This document shows positions 26,668 through 34,739 of a stretch of 64,000 nucleotides of DNA, one piece after another (within the stretch, counting starts at the first letter, position 1; every line of letters starts with the position of its first letter). A program made the position numbers and the translations under genes. Location of the stretch: the NCBI RefSeq assembly GCF_014697355.1, contig NZ_JACJRQ010000031.1, positions 1 through 64,000 of the forward strand. The letters run 5' to 3'. Below the pieces are notes generated by a model. The model had not been told where the DNA came from, did not search any database, and worked only from the letters and a program-made list of their open reading frames with translations. The stretch comes from Nostoc calcicola FACHB-3891. Lineage in GTDB: Bacteria > Cyanobacteriota > Cyanobacteriia > Cyanobacteriales > Nostocaceae.

Positions 26668-27787
26668 TCTTGCTTAACTCCTCGAATAAATCCACATAAG
26701 TTTGTGCCATAGTAGTCCAGCTGTGTTGTTCTGCCACAGAACGAGCAGCTTGACTCATTTGTTGCATCAGCGATCGCTCACTTACTAAGGACATCAGCGC
26801 CATTGCCAATGCATCGATATCATCTGAGTCGGGTAAGACGATGCCGCATTCTGGCGTTACTAACTCTGCACCGCCGGTAGCTGTGGCAGTAATTACTGGC
26901 AGTCCTGAAGCAAGTGCTTCTAACAATACCAGGCTGCAAGCTTCATATCGGGAAGGAAAAATAAATAAATCTACCGATCGCATAATTTCGGGGATATCAC
27001 GGCGAAATCCGACAAAATGCACGCGATCGTTTAACCCCAAAGATGCTGCTAGCTCAGGGAAGGGACTATCTTCAATGTGACCCACCACCACCAAATGCAA
27101 ATCGGGAACTTTAGTTAAGGCGTGGAGGATTGTATCTAAGTTTTTTCTGGGTGTGCGGATGTCTCCGGCGAACAGTGCGAGGGTGACATTTTCTGGTAAA
27201 CCCAATTTTTGGCGATCGCTTTTACCTGGAGTAAACTCTTCTAGGTCTACTCCATTCACAATTACGCGAATCCGAGAACGAGGTACACCAATGTTAATTA
27301 ATTCCTGGGCTACTTTTTCGGATACCGCTACAACGACCTTAGCTTTTTGGAAAGCTTGTTTTTCCCAACGGGCATTAAAAGCGGTAAATAGCCACTGATA
27401 TAAGCCATATAAGTCTCGGCGGTTGCGAGAAATATGAACTGGCGATCGCAACCATGAACTATGGACAAAATGTACAGCATTCACATCAGCAGCAGCCATA
27501 TTAATCGCGCCATTGATTTTGATTAAATCAAGGTTTGAGCGATGTTGACGCAACCAATTTGCACTTTTTTGGGCAAAGATGAAATTACGTAGAAATTCGG
27601 TGGGATAGCCTTGGACTGGAATTTTAATCCAATTAACTTGAGTGTTGTGTTCTAGTTCTGGGGCGATTTCACTTGCTAATAATGTTAGGTGATGACCGCG
27701 ACGAATTACTTCGTTTGCAACTTCGTAGTTTACTCGGCCTTGACCATCGCCTTTTTTGATTTTATGGGTAACAATACAAAGTTTCAT
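26576..27787 (-). CDS. Glycosyltransferase, GT4 type
   Basis: 403 residues, GT-B fold. The N-terminal acceptor domain (MKLCIVTHKIKKGDGQGRVNYEVA) is followed by the donor domain with LALFAGDIRTPRKNLDTILHAL and the donor motif EACSLVLLEALASGLPVITATATGG. After the normal end of the fold (about residue 370, DLFEEL) the frame continues for over 30 Ser/Thr/Pro-rich residues, lying mostly over the first 92 bases of the next gene. That long overlap is unusual and suggests either a lost stop codon or a frameshift near the end. Substrate unknown. Confidence 0.87.
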   Translation of the reverse strand: MKLCIVTHKIKKGDGQGRVNYEVANEVIRRGHHLTLLASEIAPELEHNTQVNWIKIPVQGYPTEFLRNFIFAQKSANWLRQHRSNLDLIKINGAINMAAADVNAVHFVHSSWLRSPVHISRNRRDLYGLYQWLFTAFNARWEKQAFQKAKVVVAVSEKVAQELINIGVPRSRIRVIVNGVDLEEFTPGKSDRQKLGLPENVTLALFAGDIRTPRKNLDTILHALTKVPDLHLVVVGHIEDSPFPELAASLGLNDRVHFVGFRRDIPEIMRSVDLFIFPSRYEACSLVLLEALASGLPVITATATGGAELVTPECGIVLPDSDDIDALAMALMSLVSERSLMQQMSQAARSVAEQHSWTTMAQTYVDLFEELSKNAEHRSHTNLSPSTRPLTLPFGATGANQTS

Positions 27788-27934
27788 ACACTGCTTTATT
27801 TAGGGAGAAAAGCTCACGCAGAGGCGCAGAGGCGCAGAGAGTTGAGGAGAGTTTCTTTTCTTTTCTTTTCTTTGCGTACTTTGCGTCCTTGGCGGTTCGT
27901 TAAAAAAATAATTTACTTCAGAATAATTGCTGTA

Positions 27935-28918
27935 TTATTTCGATACTCCTATTAACTTATTTGCGAAAACTCGCGGAGTAAAACTAAGAGTTAGTGCAGC
28001 TAAAGTTCGCAGATTAAATTTTTGTTTTTTCAACGCCTGCCAAAAATAAGGACGTGCTGCGGCTATTTGTTCGCTTCGCAGTAAACCAATTCCCAATGTC
28101 GTATTAGCTTCCAACCATTTTTGTTGAAAGTGTGTCCTAAATTCTTGTAGACGACTGTCTTCCATAAAGACTTGATAACAAAACATTTCGCTTTTAGCTT
28201 TGCGAATTTTTGCTTGTACATTTCGACTACCACTCAGCATGGTATCAGTTTGTTCGTGGGCACGATATCGCGTCAATCTTTCTGGATAATAGTAAGCACC
28301 ACGACCAGATATACAGCAGAGGTAGGTTAAATATAAATCCCACATTCCAGCAACTTCTGAGGGAATACTATCCCAATCAACAGAGTGATTACGAATTACA
28401 CAAGATGCGGCTGTGGGTATACTTTTATCTATTAACCCAATTTTAGAGAAAGGTTGATGAATTCCTGGTGTTAGTTTGTCCCGCTGATAACCGCGTGTAT
28501 TTTCTTCAGTTCCAATATAATTAATTATGCCATTTGCATCTATGATATATTGGTCGCAAAACGCAAGAATTAAGTCAGGATTTTCTTCTAATGGTGGTAC
28601 AAGCTTTGTTAAAAAGTCTTGATTCCACATATCATCGTCATGAAGGCTAGCAAGATATTTACCTTGCGCCATTTTGAAGGCGTGTTGCTGATTAGCAAGC
28701 ATTCCCACGTTTTCCTCGTGTCGCCAAAATCGAATGCGTGAATCACCAAAAGATGCGACAATAGCTTGGGGATTTTCTGGACTGCAATTATCAGAAACAA
28801 TAATTTCAATATTTTGATAAGTTTGTTGAACAGCGCTAGCGATCGCTTGCTTCAGATAATCCGGTCGATTATAAGTCGGGATAATAACGCTGACTAATGG
28901 TTCTTGATGCAATGACAT
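27935..28918 (-). CDS. Family 2 glycosyltransferase
   Basis: 327 residues. Opening VSVIIPTYNRPDYLKQAIASAVQQTYQNIEIIVSDN is textbook GT2; the metal-binding segment is ASLHDDDMW. The C-terminal ~100 residues are helical, with EMFCYQVFMEDSRLQEFRTHF, as in polysaccharide GT2 enzymes. It is preceded on the minus strand by a dispersed repeat element (28931-29055) and followed by a 147-bp spacer with GCAGAGGCGCAGAG and TTTTC repeats. Donor sugar unknown. Confidence 0.88.
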   Translation of the reverse strand: MSLHQEPLVSVIIPTYNRPDYLKQAIASAVQQTYQNIEIIVSDNCSPENPQAIVASFGDSRIRFWRHEENVGMLANQQHAFKMAQGKYLASLHDDDMWNQDFLTKLVPPLEENPDLILAFCDQYIIDANGIINYIGTEENTRGYQRDKLTPGIHQPFSKIGLIDKSIPTAASCVIRNHSVDWDSIPSEVAGMWDLYLTYLCCISGRGAYYYPERLTRYRAHEQTDTMLSGSRNVQAKIRKAKSEMFCYQVFMEDSRLQEFRTHFQQKWLEANTTLGIGLLRSEQIAAARPYFWQALKKQKFNLRTLAALTLSFTPRVFANKLIGVSK

Positions 28919-28930
28919 ATTTTTCTCTCT

Positions 28931-29055
28931 TAGTTTATCGAACAGAATTCAGGAGTCAGTCGTCAGAATTCAGTTGGGTATTCTGTATGACTGGCGGATA
29001 GCGCAGCGTCTGGATTCTGACGACTGAATTCTGAATTCTGAATTCTTCTTCAATG
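28931..29055. mobile_element. Dispersed MITE-like element, copy 1
   Basis: It begins TAGTTTATCGAACAGAATTC, continues AGGAGTCAG...GTCAGAATTCAG and a GACTGGCGGAT word, and ends with GAATTCT heptamers plus ATTCTTCTTCAATG. The ends are imperfect inverted repeats (AGAATTCAG against CTGAATTCT). A second copy with the same order of words lies at 43592-43814 and a decayed one near 30330-30402. Its right end overlaps the last codons of the gene at 29050. Confidence 0.65.
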
Positions 29056-30246
29056 AGGGTTTCTAGATAAATTTTTACCGGAATAATCAAATTCAGCTAT
29101 TGTTTTTGCATAAATTGTTTGTAGATTGTTCACATGATAATTCATTGTGAATTCTTTCATCAATAAAGCATGACCTTGTTTGCCCATGTCTCTGCTTTTT
29201 TGATAATCTGTAGACAAATAATTAATTGCTTGGGCTAGTTGTTTGATATCATTAGGTTGAACAAGAATACCTGTTTCTCCATCTCGTAAATGTTCGGGAA
29301 TTCCTCCGACTGCACTACCAATTACAGGTCGATAACGAGCATAAGCTTCTAAGGTTACAAGACCGGCAGGTTCAGGCCAAACACTCGGAAAAATGACTGC
29401 AAAACACTGTTGATAAAGTTGATTTATTTTATGGCGATCGCACCAACCATGCCAAGTAATCCGGTGATTTAATCCCAGGGTGTTTGCTAGCTTTTCTAAC
29501 CGTGGTCGTTCCCATCCTTCCCCTGCAATATCAAGTTGAATTTGGGGGTCTGTATGTATTAAGGTTTTAATCAACCATTCCAGACCTTTATCGGAAACAA
29601 TCCGACCAGCAAACAAAATTCTCTGATTTTTGTGGACTTCTAAACTTAGGGGTGCAGTTGGTGTTTGGGGTACAGAAATACCACAGTGTACTGTTACAGT
29701 TTGTTCGGCTGGTATGCCGTTTTTAATTAACTCTTGACGTACATATTCGCTATTAGCAATAAAGGTAACTTTTATCTTTTTTAAAACATCTAAAAACTTC
29801 TGAGTTCCTTGAATTTCTCTAACAGTTCTTAAGGGTTTACGACTACCACATTTATCTACTAATTTACCCCAGGTACATCCTAAGTAAGAAAAGTTGCGAT
29901 CGCAGATTGTTTGCTGTCCAGCTAAATACTTTGTCCCACTAGGACAATACAGTGAGTGATTATGAACGCTGAATACTGTAGGACATTCGCCTGTAAGCTG
30001 CAATAGTAAATCTGGGCTGTGGAGGTGCAATAATTTGAACTGACTTTGGTCAACATTATTGAGTGATTTAATTACGCGATCGCTAATATCAGGTGAACGA
30101 TGCTCAAATAGAGAAGCTAAATAAGTTTCAACACCTCCGCCCTCACCAACCTCAAAATTTGAGCATTGGTAAATCAGGTTTTTTGCAAAAGGTTCCCCGT
30201 GCAATTCTTGGGCGTTTGCTTTGCTATTATTAATTATTCTAGTCAT
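29050..30246 (-). CDS. Glycosyltransferase, GT4 type
   Basis: 398 residues. N-terminal domain opens with NLIYQCSNFEVGEGGGVETYLASLFEHR; a Cys-rich stretch (CPSGTKYLAGQQTICDRNFSYLGCTW) is typical of one GT4 subgroup. Donor domain: ILFAGRIVSDKGLEWLIKTL and WPEPAGLVTLEAYARYRPVIGSAVGG. The stop codon TGA at 29050-29052 belongs to the conserved TTGAAGAAGAAT end of the dispersed element, so the original C-terminus may have differed by a few residues. Substrate unknown. Confidence 0.88.
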   Translation of the reverse strand: MTRIINNSKANAQELHGEPFAKNLIYQCSNFEVGEGGGVETYLASLFEHRSPDISDRVIKSLNNVDQSQFKLLHLHSPDLLLQLTGECPTVFSVHNHSLYCPSGTKYLAGQQTICDRNFSYLGCTWGKLVDKCGSRKPLRTVREIQGTQKFLDVLKKIKVTFIANSEYVRQELIKNGIPAEQTVTVHCGISVPQTPTAPLSLEVHKNQRILFAGRIVSDKGLEWLIKTLIHTDPQIQLDIAGEGWERPRLEKLANTLGLNHRITWHGWCDRHKINQLYQQCFAVIFPSVWPEPAGLVTLEAYARYRPVIGSAVGGIPEHLRDGETGILVQPNDIKQLAQAINYLSTDYQKSRDMGKQGHALLMKEFTMNYHVNNLQTIYAKTIAEFDYSGKNLSRNPH

Positions 30247-30329
30247 TAATTATCACTTATTATTTATCTTGCTTTTTAATTAATTTAGTCATATAATTAT
30301 AGACTAATTTTAATCAACTTATCATAAAA

Positions 30330-30402
30330 ACTCAGGAGTCATTAGCCATTATTTAGAATAATTCTGAGTTCTGGATTCTGACTTCTGAATTCTTCTTCAA
30401 AT
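30330..30402. repeat. Decayed copy of the dispersed GAATTC element
   Basis: CTCAGGAGTCATTAG at the left and GGATTCTGACTTCTGAATTCTTCTTCAA at the right match the two ends of the elements at 28931 and 43592, with a shortened middle. Its end supplies the TGA stop (30397-30399) of the next gene. Confidence 0.55.
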
Positions 30403-31236
30403 CCCAACGTTAAACCAAAATTTGTGTCTGACATCACTTACATAATGCCTGAGAGCAATGTTTTTGCTTGCAGATTTATCTGGATAGATAAACTGATCTT
30501 CTACATTGAGAACATATTTTTTTGAGCATAAAGGCTCACCATGATTATGGTGCATTGTCAAATGTACAATTGTTTGTTCAGTAAAATAACTAGGATTTTC
30601 TTGAAGATTTGCTAAACGTTCTATGGCAAAAGTCCAGTCAAATTCATGTCTAAATAATATAAATCCGCCATTTACTGGATTTAACTTCTCAGAATCATCA
30701 TAAATAATTCTTTCGTCTAGTGACATAGAACAATCAGGTAAGTAAAGAGAGTATTTGTTATCGGAGTTACTCAAATGAATTAAGTCTATACCACCAGGAA
30801 AAAATAAAATATCTGAATCGGTATAAATCGTAGTTCCATTAATAGGAATTGACATTAATGCCGACAACTTTTTGCCCATTGGATGGAGTTGGGCATAGTC
30901 AAGAACACATTGAGGTAAATCCGTTCTTACAAAGTTTTGTAAAAGTACTACCTGAACGCAGGGATGGATGCGGCGGAGTAAATTACAACTAGACTCAGTG
31001 TAACTGCCATCAGAAACCACTGTAAATGTATCTGGAATCCCTACATGACGGATGAATGAGCGAATACTTGCTACTTGTTCTGGCAAATCGCGTTCGCATG
31101 ATAAGGCATATACACTTATCGGAACTTGCCGAGTTTGTTTAATCGGGATACTGACAATCTGAGAAAGGGCAGCTTTATATAGAGAGCGATTAAATTTACC
31201 CTGAATTTTAGCAGTGTGGTAGCCTAGATTTACCAT
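30397..31236 (-). CDS. Putative GT-A-fold glycosyltransferase
   Basis: 279 residues from ATG 31236, which has an AGGAGA site about 8 bases upstream (the frame also extends 10 codons to a TTG). It has the features of a nucleotide-diphospho-sugar transferase fold: PISVYALSCERDLPEQVASIRSFIRHVGIP, TFTVVSDGS, and a DSD metal motif in TTIYTDSDILFFPGG. NGGFILFRHEF resembles the acceptor-side strand of family 8/24-like enzymes. It lies directly downstream of hepA in the same orientation. Sugar specificity is unknown; the fold assignment is moderately sure. Confidence 0.7.
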   Translation of the reverse strand: MVNLGYHTAKIQGKFNRSLYKAALSQIVSIPIKQTRQVPISVYALSCERDLPEQVASIRSFIRHVGIPDTFTVVSDGSYTESSCNLLRRIHPCVQVVLLQNFVRTDLPQCVLDYAQLHPMGKKLSALMSIPINGTTIYTDSDILFFPGGIDLIHLSNSDNKYSLYLPDCSMSLDERIIYDDSEKLNPVNGGFILFRHEFDWTFAIERLANLQENPSYFTEQTIVHLTMHHNHGEPLCSKKYVLNVEDQFIYPDKSASKNIALRHYVSDVRHKFWFNVGI

Positions 31237-31321
31237 TGATTTTTTCTCCTTATATAAATAATTCAATAGGATAATGAATTCGTAATTCCCAAATTACAAA
31301 TTACGAATTAGGAATTACGAA

Positions 31322-33163
31322 TTACGAATTATGGTATTGCATCTGGTGATATTCCCAAAGCTTACCTTGGCGTCCGAGCAGTTCTTGATATTTGCCCTGT
31401 TCTACTATCCTTCCTGCTTCGAGTACTACGACTTTATCTGCTTTTGCAATAGTAGAAAGACGGTGAGCGATCGCAATTACTGTTCTCCCAACAGATAGCT
31501 TTTCTAATGAATCTTGAATCAAGCGTTCTGATAGAGAATCTAAGGCGCTGGTTGCTTCATCTAAAATCAAAATTTCTGGGTTCCTTAGTAGCGCCCGCGC
31601 GATAGCAATTCGCTGTCTTTGTCCTCCAGATAATCTAACACCCCTATCTCCTAATTGGGTATTAAAACCTTCAGGCATTTCTAAAATAAATTCTAGTGCA
31701 TTCGCTAATTTAGCAGCTTCTTGAATTTCATCATTCGTAGCTTCTGGAGTTCCATAAGCAATGTTCTGCCAAACAGTGGTATTGAAGATAAAAGTATCTT
31801 GACTGACAACAGCTATTTTGCGACGTAGAGAGTTAATTTCAAACAATCTGACATCAATTTCATCGATGTAAATATTTCCCTCTGTAGCATTATAAAATCT
31901 GGGAATTAAATCAGCAAGTGTTGTTTTCCCAGCCCCAGAGGCTCCGACTAATGCCGTCATTTTTCCCTTTTCAATAGTTAGGGTAATATTATGCAGCACT
32001 ATATTGTTATCGTCGTAGCCAAAATCTACACATACTAAATTTATTGAGCTTTTTAAAGCATTAAACTTAAGATTTCCATTTTGAAAATAATTTTTATCAT
32101 CACTTTTTAAGAGGTTTTTAATGTTATCTGCTGAGCCATGTAAAGTGCTGAGAAATGCTCTTGTACCATTAATATCTTGAACGAATGGGATAAAACGAAA
32201 TAGCACAAAGAAAAATGTTAGTAAAGAAGCAACTTGTAGTGTTCCATTACTAACCAAGCTAGTGAATGCCAAAATAATCATTCCCACCAAGACTGTAGTA
32301 GCTACCCCTTCAGCAATGGGCTTGACAAGTGTCCAAGTGAAGACGACTTTAGTTGTAGTACTTACTATCTTGTCACTAGCTTTGTAGTAACGCTGGCGCT
32401 CAAATTCTTGAGTACCACAGGAATGAACAGTGCGAATGCCATTAATAAATTCTACGGCTGTTGATGTAAAATTAGCATTAGCAGTTGTCATGCCAAAACT
32501 TGATTCTCTGACTCTGGCATTTAAATTGGATAATCCTACACCTAAAAGCGTAAATAGTAGTGCTGAAATTACAGTTAGCTGCCATGATATCAAAAACATT
32601 GATATTAAGTAGACAACAGTTGTTAGCCCTCTAGTAACTAAAAATGCTCCGCCACTGAAACCTTGTCTTATTCTTTCAATTTCTGTGGTAATTGTGTTAA
32701 TTAACTCACCAGAACGAGTTTTAGAAAAGTAACTTAGCGATAAGGCTTGTAATTGTTCAAAAATTTGTTTACGTAAGCGATCGCCAAGATGCAATTGAGA
32801 TAATTCAATATAAACTTGTGCAAAATAATTGAAGGCAACACGTAGCCAAGTACTGAGTAAAATCAGCGAAGATATGCGATACAGACGATTAAGTGCCGAT
32901 GTATTAGCTCCCAAAATCCAAATATCAAACCATCCTATTCCTGTCTGGACAGGTTGAGCATTGGGACTAGTTAAGCTTTGCAAAAATGACAGCAGGAAAC
33001 CAATACTTACACCTTCAAATGTTGCTGCGAGAATCGAAAATATCAAAGCTAAAGTTGCAATCTTGCGAAAGTGTGTAAATTCTCGCAATATCAAATAATT
33101 TTCCTGCCAAAAGCTGGTAGCTTTTAGCAGTTTGCTCAGTTGTTGGGTAACTTTGAAAAACAT
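31322..33163 (-). CDS. hepA: ABC exporter (permease plus ATPase), HepA-like
   Basis: About 613 residues from ATG 33163 (five codons further up is a TTG). The N-terminal half has about six membrane helices (TMD-NBD half-transporter); the C-terminal ATPase has Walker A VGASGAGKTTL, signature LSGGQRQRIAIARALL, Walker B ILILDEATSAL and the H-loop AIAHRLST. Length and order match HepA of Anabaena, an exporter required for the heterocyst envelope polysaccharide layer. It lies just downstream of a HepC-like gene and a Wzc-like gene, as I recall for the Anabaena HEP island. Orthology is inferred from domain order and context; the ABC-exporter call is certain. Confidence 0.82.
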   Translation of the reverse strand: MFFKVTQQLSKLLKATSFWQENYLILREFTHFRKIATLALIFSILAATFEGVSIGFLLSFLQSLTSPNAQPVQTGIGWFDIWILGANTSALNRLYRISSLILLSTWLRVAFNYFAQVYIELSQLHLGDRLRKQIFEQLQALSLSYFSKTRSGELINTITTEIERIRQGFSGGAFLVTRGLTTVVYLISMFLISWQLTVISALLFTLLGVGLSNLNARVRESSFGMTTANANFTSTAVEFINGIRTVHSCGTQEFERQRYYKASDKIVSTTTKVVFTWTLVKPIAEGVATTVLVGMIILAFTSLVSNGTLQVASLLTFFFVLFRFIPFVQDINGTRAFLSTLHGSADNIKNLLKSDDKNYFQNGNLKFNALKSSINLVCVDFGYDDNNIVLHNITLTIEKGKMTALVGASGAGKTTLADLIPRFYNATEGNIYIDEIDVRLFEINSLRRKIAVVSQDTFIFNTTVWQNIAYGTPEATNDEIQEAAKLANALEFILEMPEGFNTQLGDRGVRLSGGQRQRIAIARALLRNPEILILDEATSALDSLSERLIQDSLEKLSVGRTVIAIAHRLSTIAKADKVVVLEAGRIVEQGKYQELLGRQGKLWEYHQMQYHNS

Positions 33164-33351
33164 GTATTTTTCTAACAATAATTTGACACGTAAGGAGATC
33201 GAATTTTGGATTTTAGATTTTGGATTTTAGATTGAATTACAAATCCAAAATTCAAAATATAAAATTTGCAGAGTCAGAATTCAGAATCATTGGTAAATCA
33301 AGAAGTAATAACACGGTTGCTTCATTTTATTCAAATTATTCAACTTAGATA

Positions 33352-34059
33352 TCAAAGTCTTCTGAATTCTGTATTCTGTATTCTGTATTCTTCTTCAACA
33401 ATTTGTATTGCATCTGCTAAAGTCCAAGAACGAGATCCGAGCAAACTCATGTCACCGCGCAATACGTTAAATAAAAGTGGTAGATTGTCGAGGCTGTATT
33501 TATGCATCCACCGTCCTAGCGGTGTGATGTTGTACTTTGTTGTGGTGGAAAATCGAATTGCTCGAAAAAGTCTACCTCTTTCTCCAACATGCCATTGATG
33601 ACAAAAAAGTGACTCTGGGGAGAAAATTTGCATCAATACAATCAATCCCAGGATAACTGGACTGAGTAATAACAGCAAGAAAAAAGCAACAATCGAATCA
33701 ATTATTCGCTGTAACCATCTCAAGGTTTGATTACCTTGTTTTAGCTGTTTATTCCTAGCGGGTATGTGGAGGAATATTGGCTTATGAGCTTGTTCACATG
33801 CATCTGCCCAAAACTGTAGCAAATCTTCACCCAGTTTTGCATCTATGCTGACCAAATTTACAGGAGAATGTTTTAAGCATTCTACTAGCGATCGCTGACT
33901 ATTTAACGAAGGCAAATATGGTAGTTTAGCTCGTCCTAGCGGCTTTACCAACAGTTTACCCCGTCGCCATAGGAGTGTGCAGTCCCCAGAGCGATGATCT
34001 TGGTGTTGCGAGTTTAGATCGTATAAATTCTCTAGAGCTGGAATGATTGAAGTTGTCAT
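33352..34059 (-). CDS. hepC: Sugar transferase (undecaprenyl-phosphate type), HepC-like
   Basis: 235 residues. A variable N-terminal half is followed by a shortened bacterial sugar transferase domain: QRIIDSIVAFFLLLLLSPVILGLIVLMQIFSPESLFCHQWHVG, then PLGRWMHKYSLDNLPLLFNVLRGDMSLLGSR with the family's DELPQ-like and G-DMSxVGPR-like motifs (here SLDNLP and GDMSLLGSR). One membrane segment. It probably starts polysaccharide assembly on a lipid carrier. Arrangement next to hepA matches the known heterocyst pair hepC-hepA. The last 14 residues (EEEYRIQNTEFRRL) are encoded by the end of a dispersed GAATTC element. Non-canonical motifs leave its activity open. Confidence 0.78.
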   Translation of the reverse strand: MTTSIIPALENLYDLNSQHQDHRSGDCTLLWRRGKLLVKPLGRAKLPYLPSLNSQRSLVECLKHSPVNLVSIDAKLGEDLLQFWADACEQAHKPIFLHIPARNKQLKQGNQTLRWLQRIIDSIVAFFLLLLLSPVILGLIVLMQIFSPESLFCHQWHVGERGRLFRAIRFSTTTKYNITPLGRWMHKYSLDNLPLLFNVLRGDMSLLGSRSWTLADAIQIVEEEYRIQNTEFRRL

Positions 34060-34535
34060 ACGTCTTTGGGTTTATACAAGAGTGATTTGCTGAGGCGTTA
34101 CCAAAGGCTATCAAGCTAATTCGTAAGTAAGAATTCAGAATTCAGAATTCAGAATTAATAAGGTTTAGATGACCAAACTTGATAATTTGAGAAAAATCAA
34201 GCAGGTATACAATCATTGATTTTCAAGTAGCTACTCATAGGAGAGAAGTGTAGAGAAAAATTACCTATGAATCTATATCTACGTTTAATTGTGCTGAGGT
34301 GTTTCTTGTGTCGATAAATTTAACAAAACGAGTTCACTCTTGTGTTCTAACTTTTTGGAAGTGCTTTAATCTCTAGAATATAGGACTCTGTAGAAATAGC
34401 GATCGCTCAAATAAATTCTTTATTCAGTCTTTAATTCCTCAGTGATTTCTCTTAAAATCTATAAAGATAGCATAAATATAACGAAATTTTCCTGATAGTA
34501 ATAAATCTAAATTTTAATAGTTTTTGATACATCTG

Positions 34536-34561
34536 TAGGGTAGCACAGCTGTGCTACCCTA
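34536..34561. repeat. 26-bp palindrome (TAGGGTAGCACAG)
   Basis: Variant of the GTAGGGGC family in which both arms carry TAGGGTAGC instead of TAGGGGCGC; palindromy is preserved. Confidence 0.75.
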
Positions 34562-34651
34562 TCATGTTGAAAAGATATGTGCATAGCGCACCAATACGGT
34601 TCGGTTAAGGTTTTGCGATCAAAATTCTAGATCGCAAAGACGCGATAAATC

Positions 34652-34679
34652 GTAGGGGCACAACATGTTATGCCCCTAC
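34652..34679. repeat. 28-bp palindrome (GTAGGGGCACAACA)
   Basis: GTAGGGGC family with one mismatch between the arms (CACAACA against TGTTATG). It is 60 bp downstream of the Wzc-like gene and may act as its terminator. Confidence 0.7.
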
Positions 34680-34739
34680 ATTTACCTGAAATACGCTGTA
34701 TGTTGGGTTTCACTGGCTCAGCGATGCCCCATACCGAAT

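Larger units (their letters stand above)
34060..34739. promoter_or_regulatory. Spacer upstream of hepC
   Basis: 680 bp between the Wzc-like gene and hepC. It contains GAATTCAGAATTCAG heptamers (about 34130-34156), two palindromes (34536, 34652) and a GCGATCGC octamer near 34399. Its length suggests that hepC has its own promoter instead of being read only from the upstream gene. No binding site can be named. Confidence 0.45.
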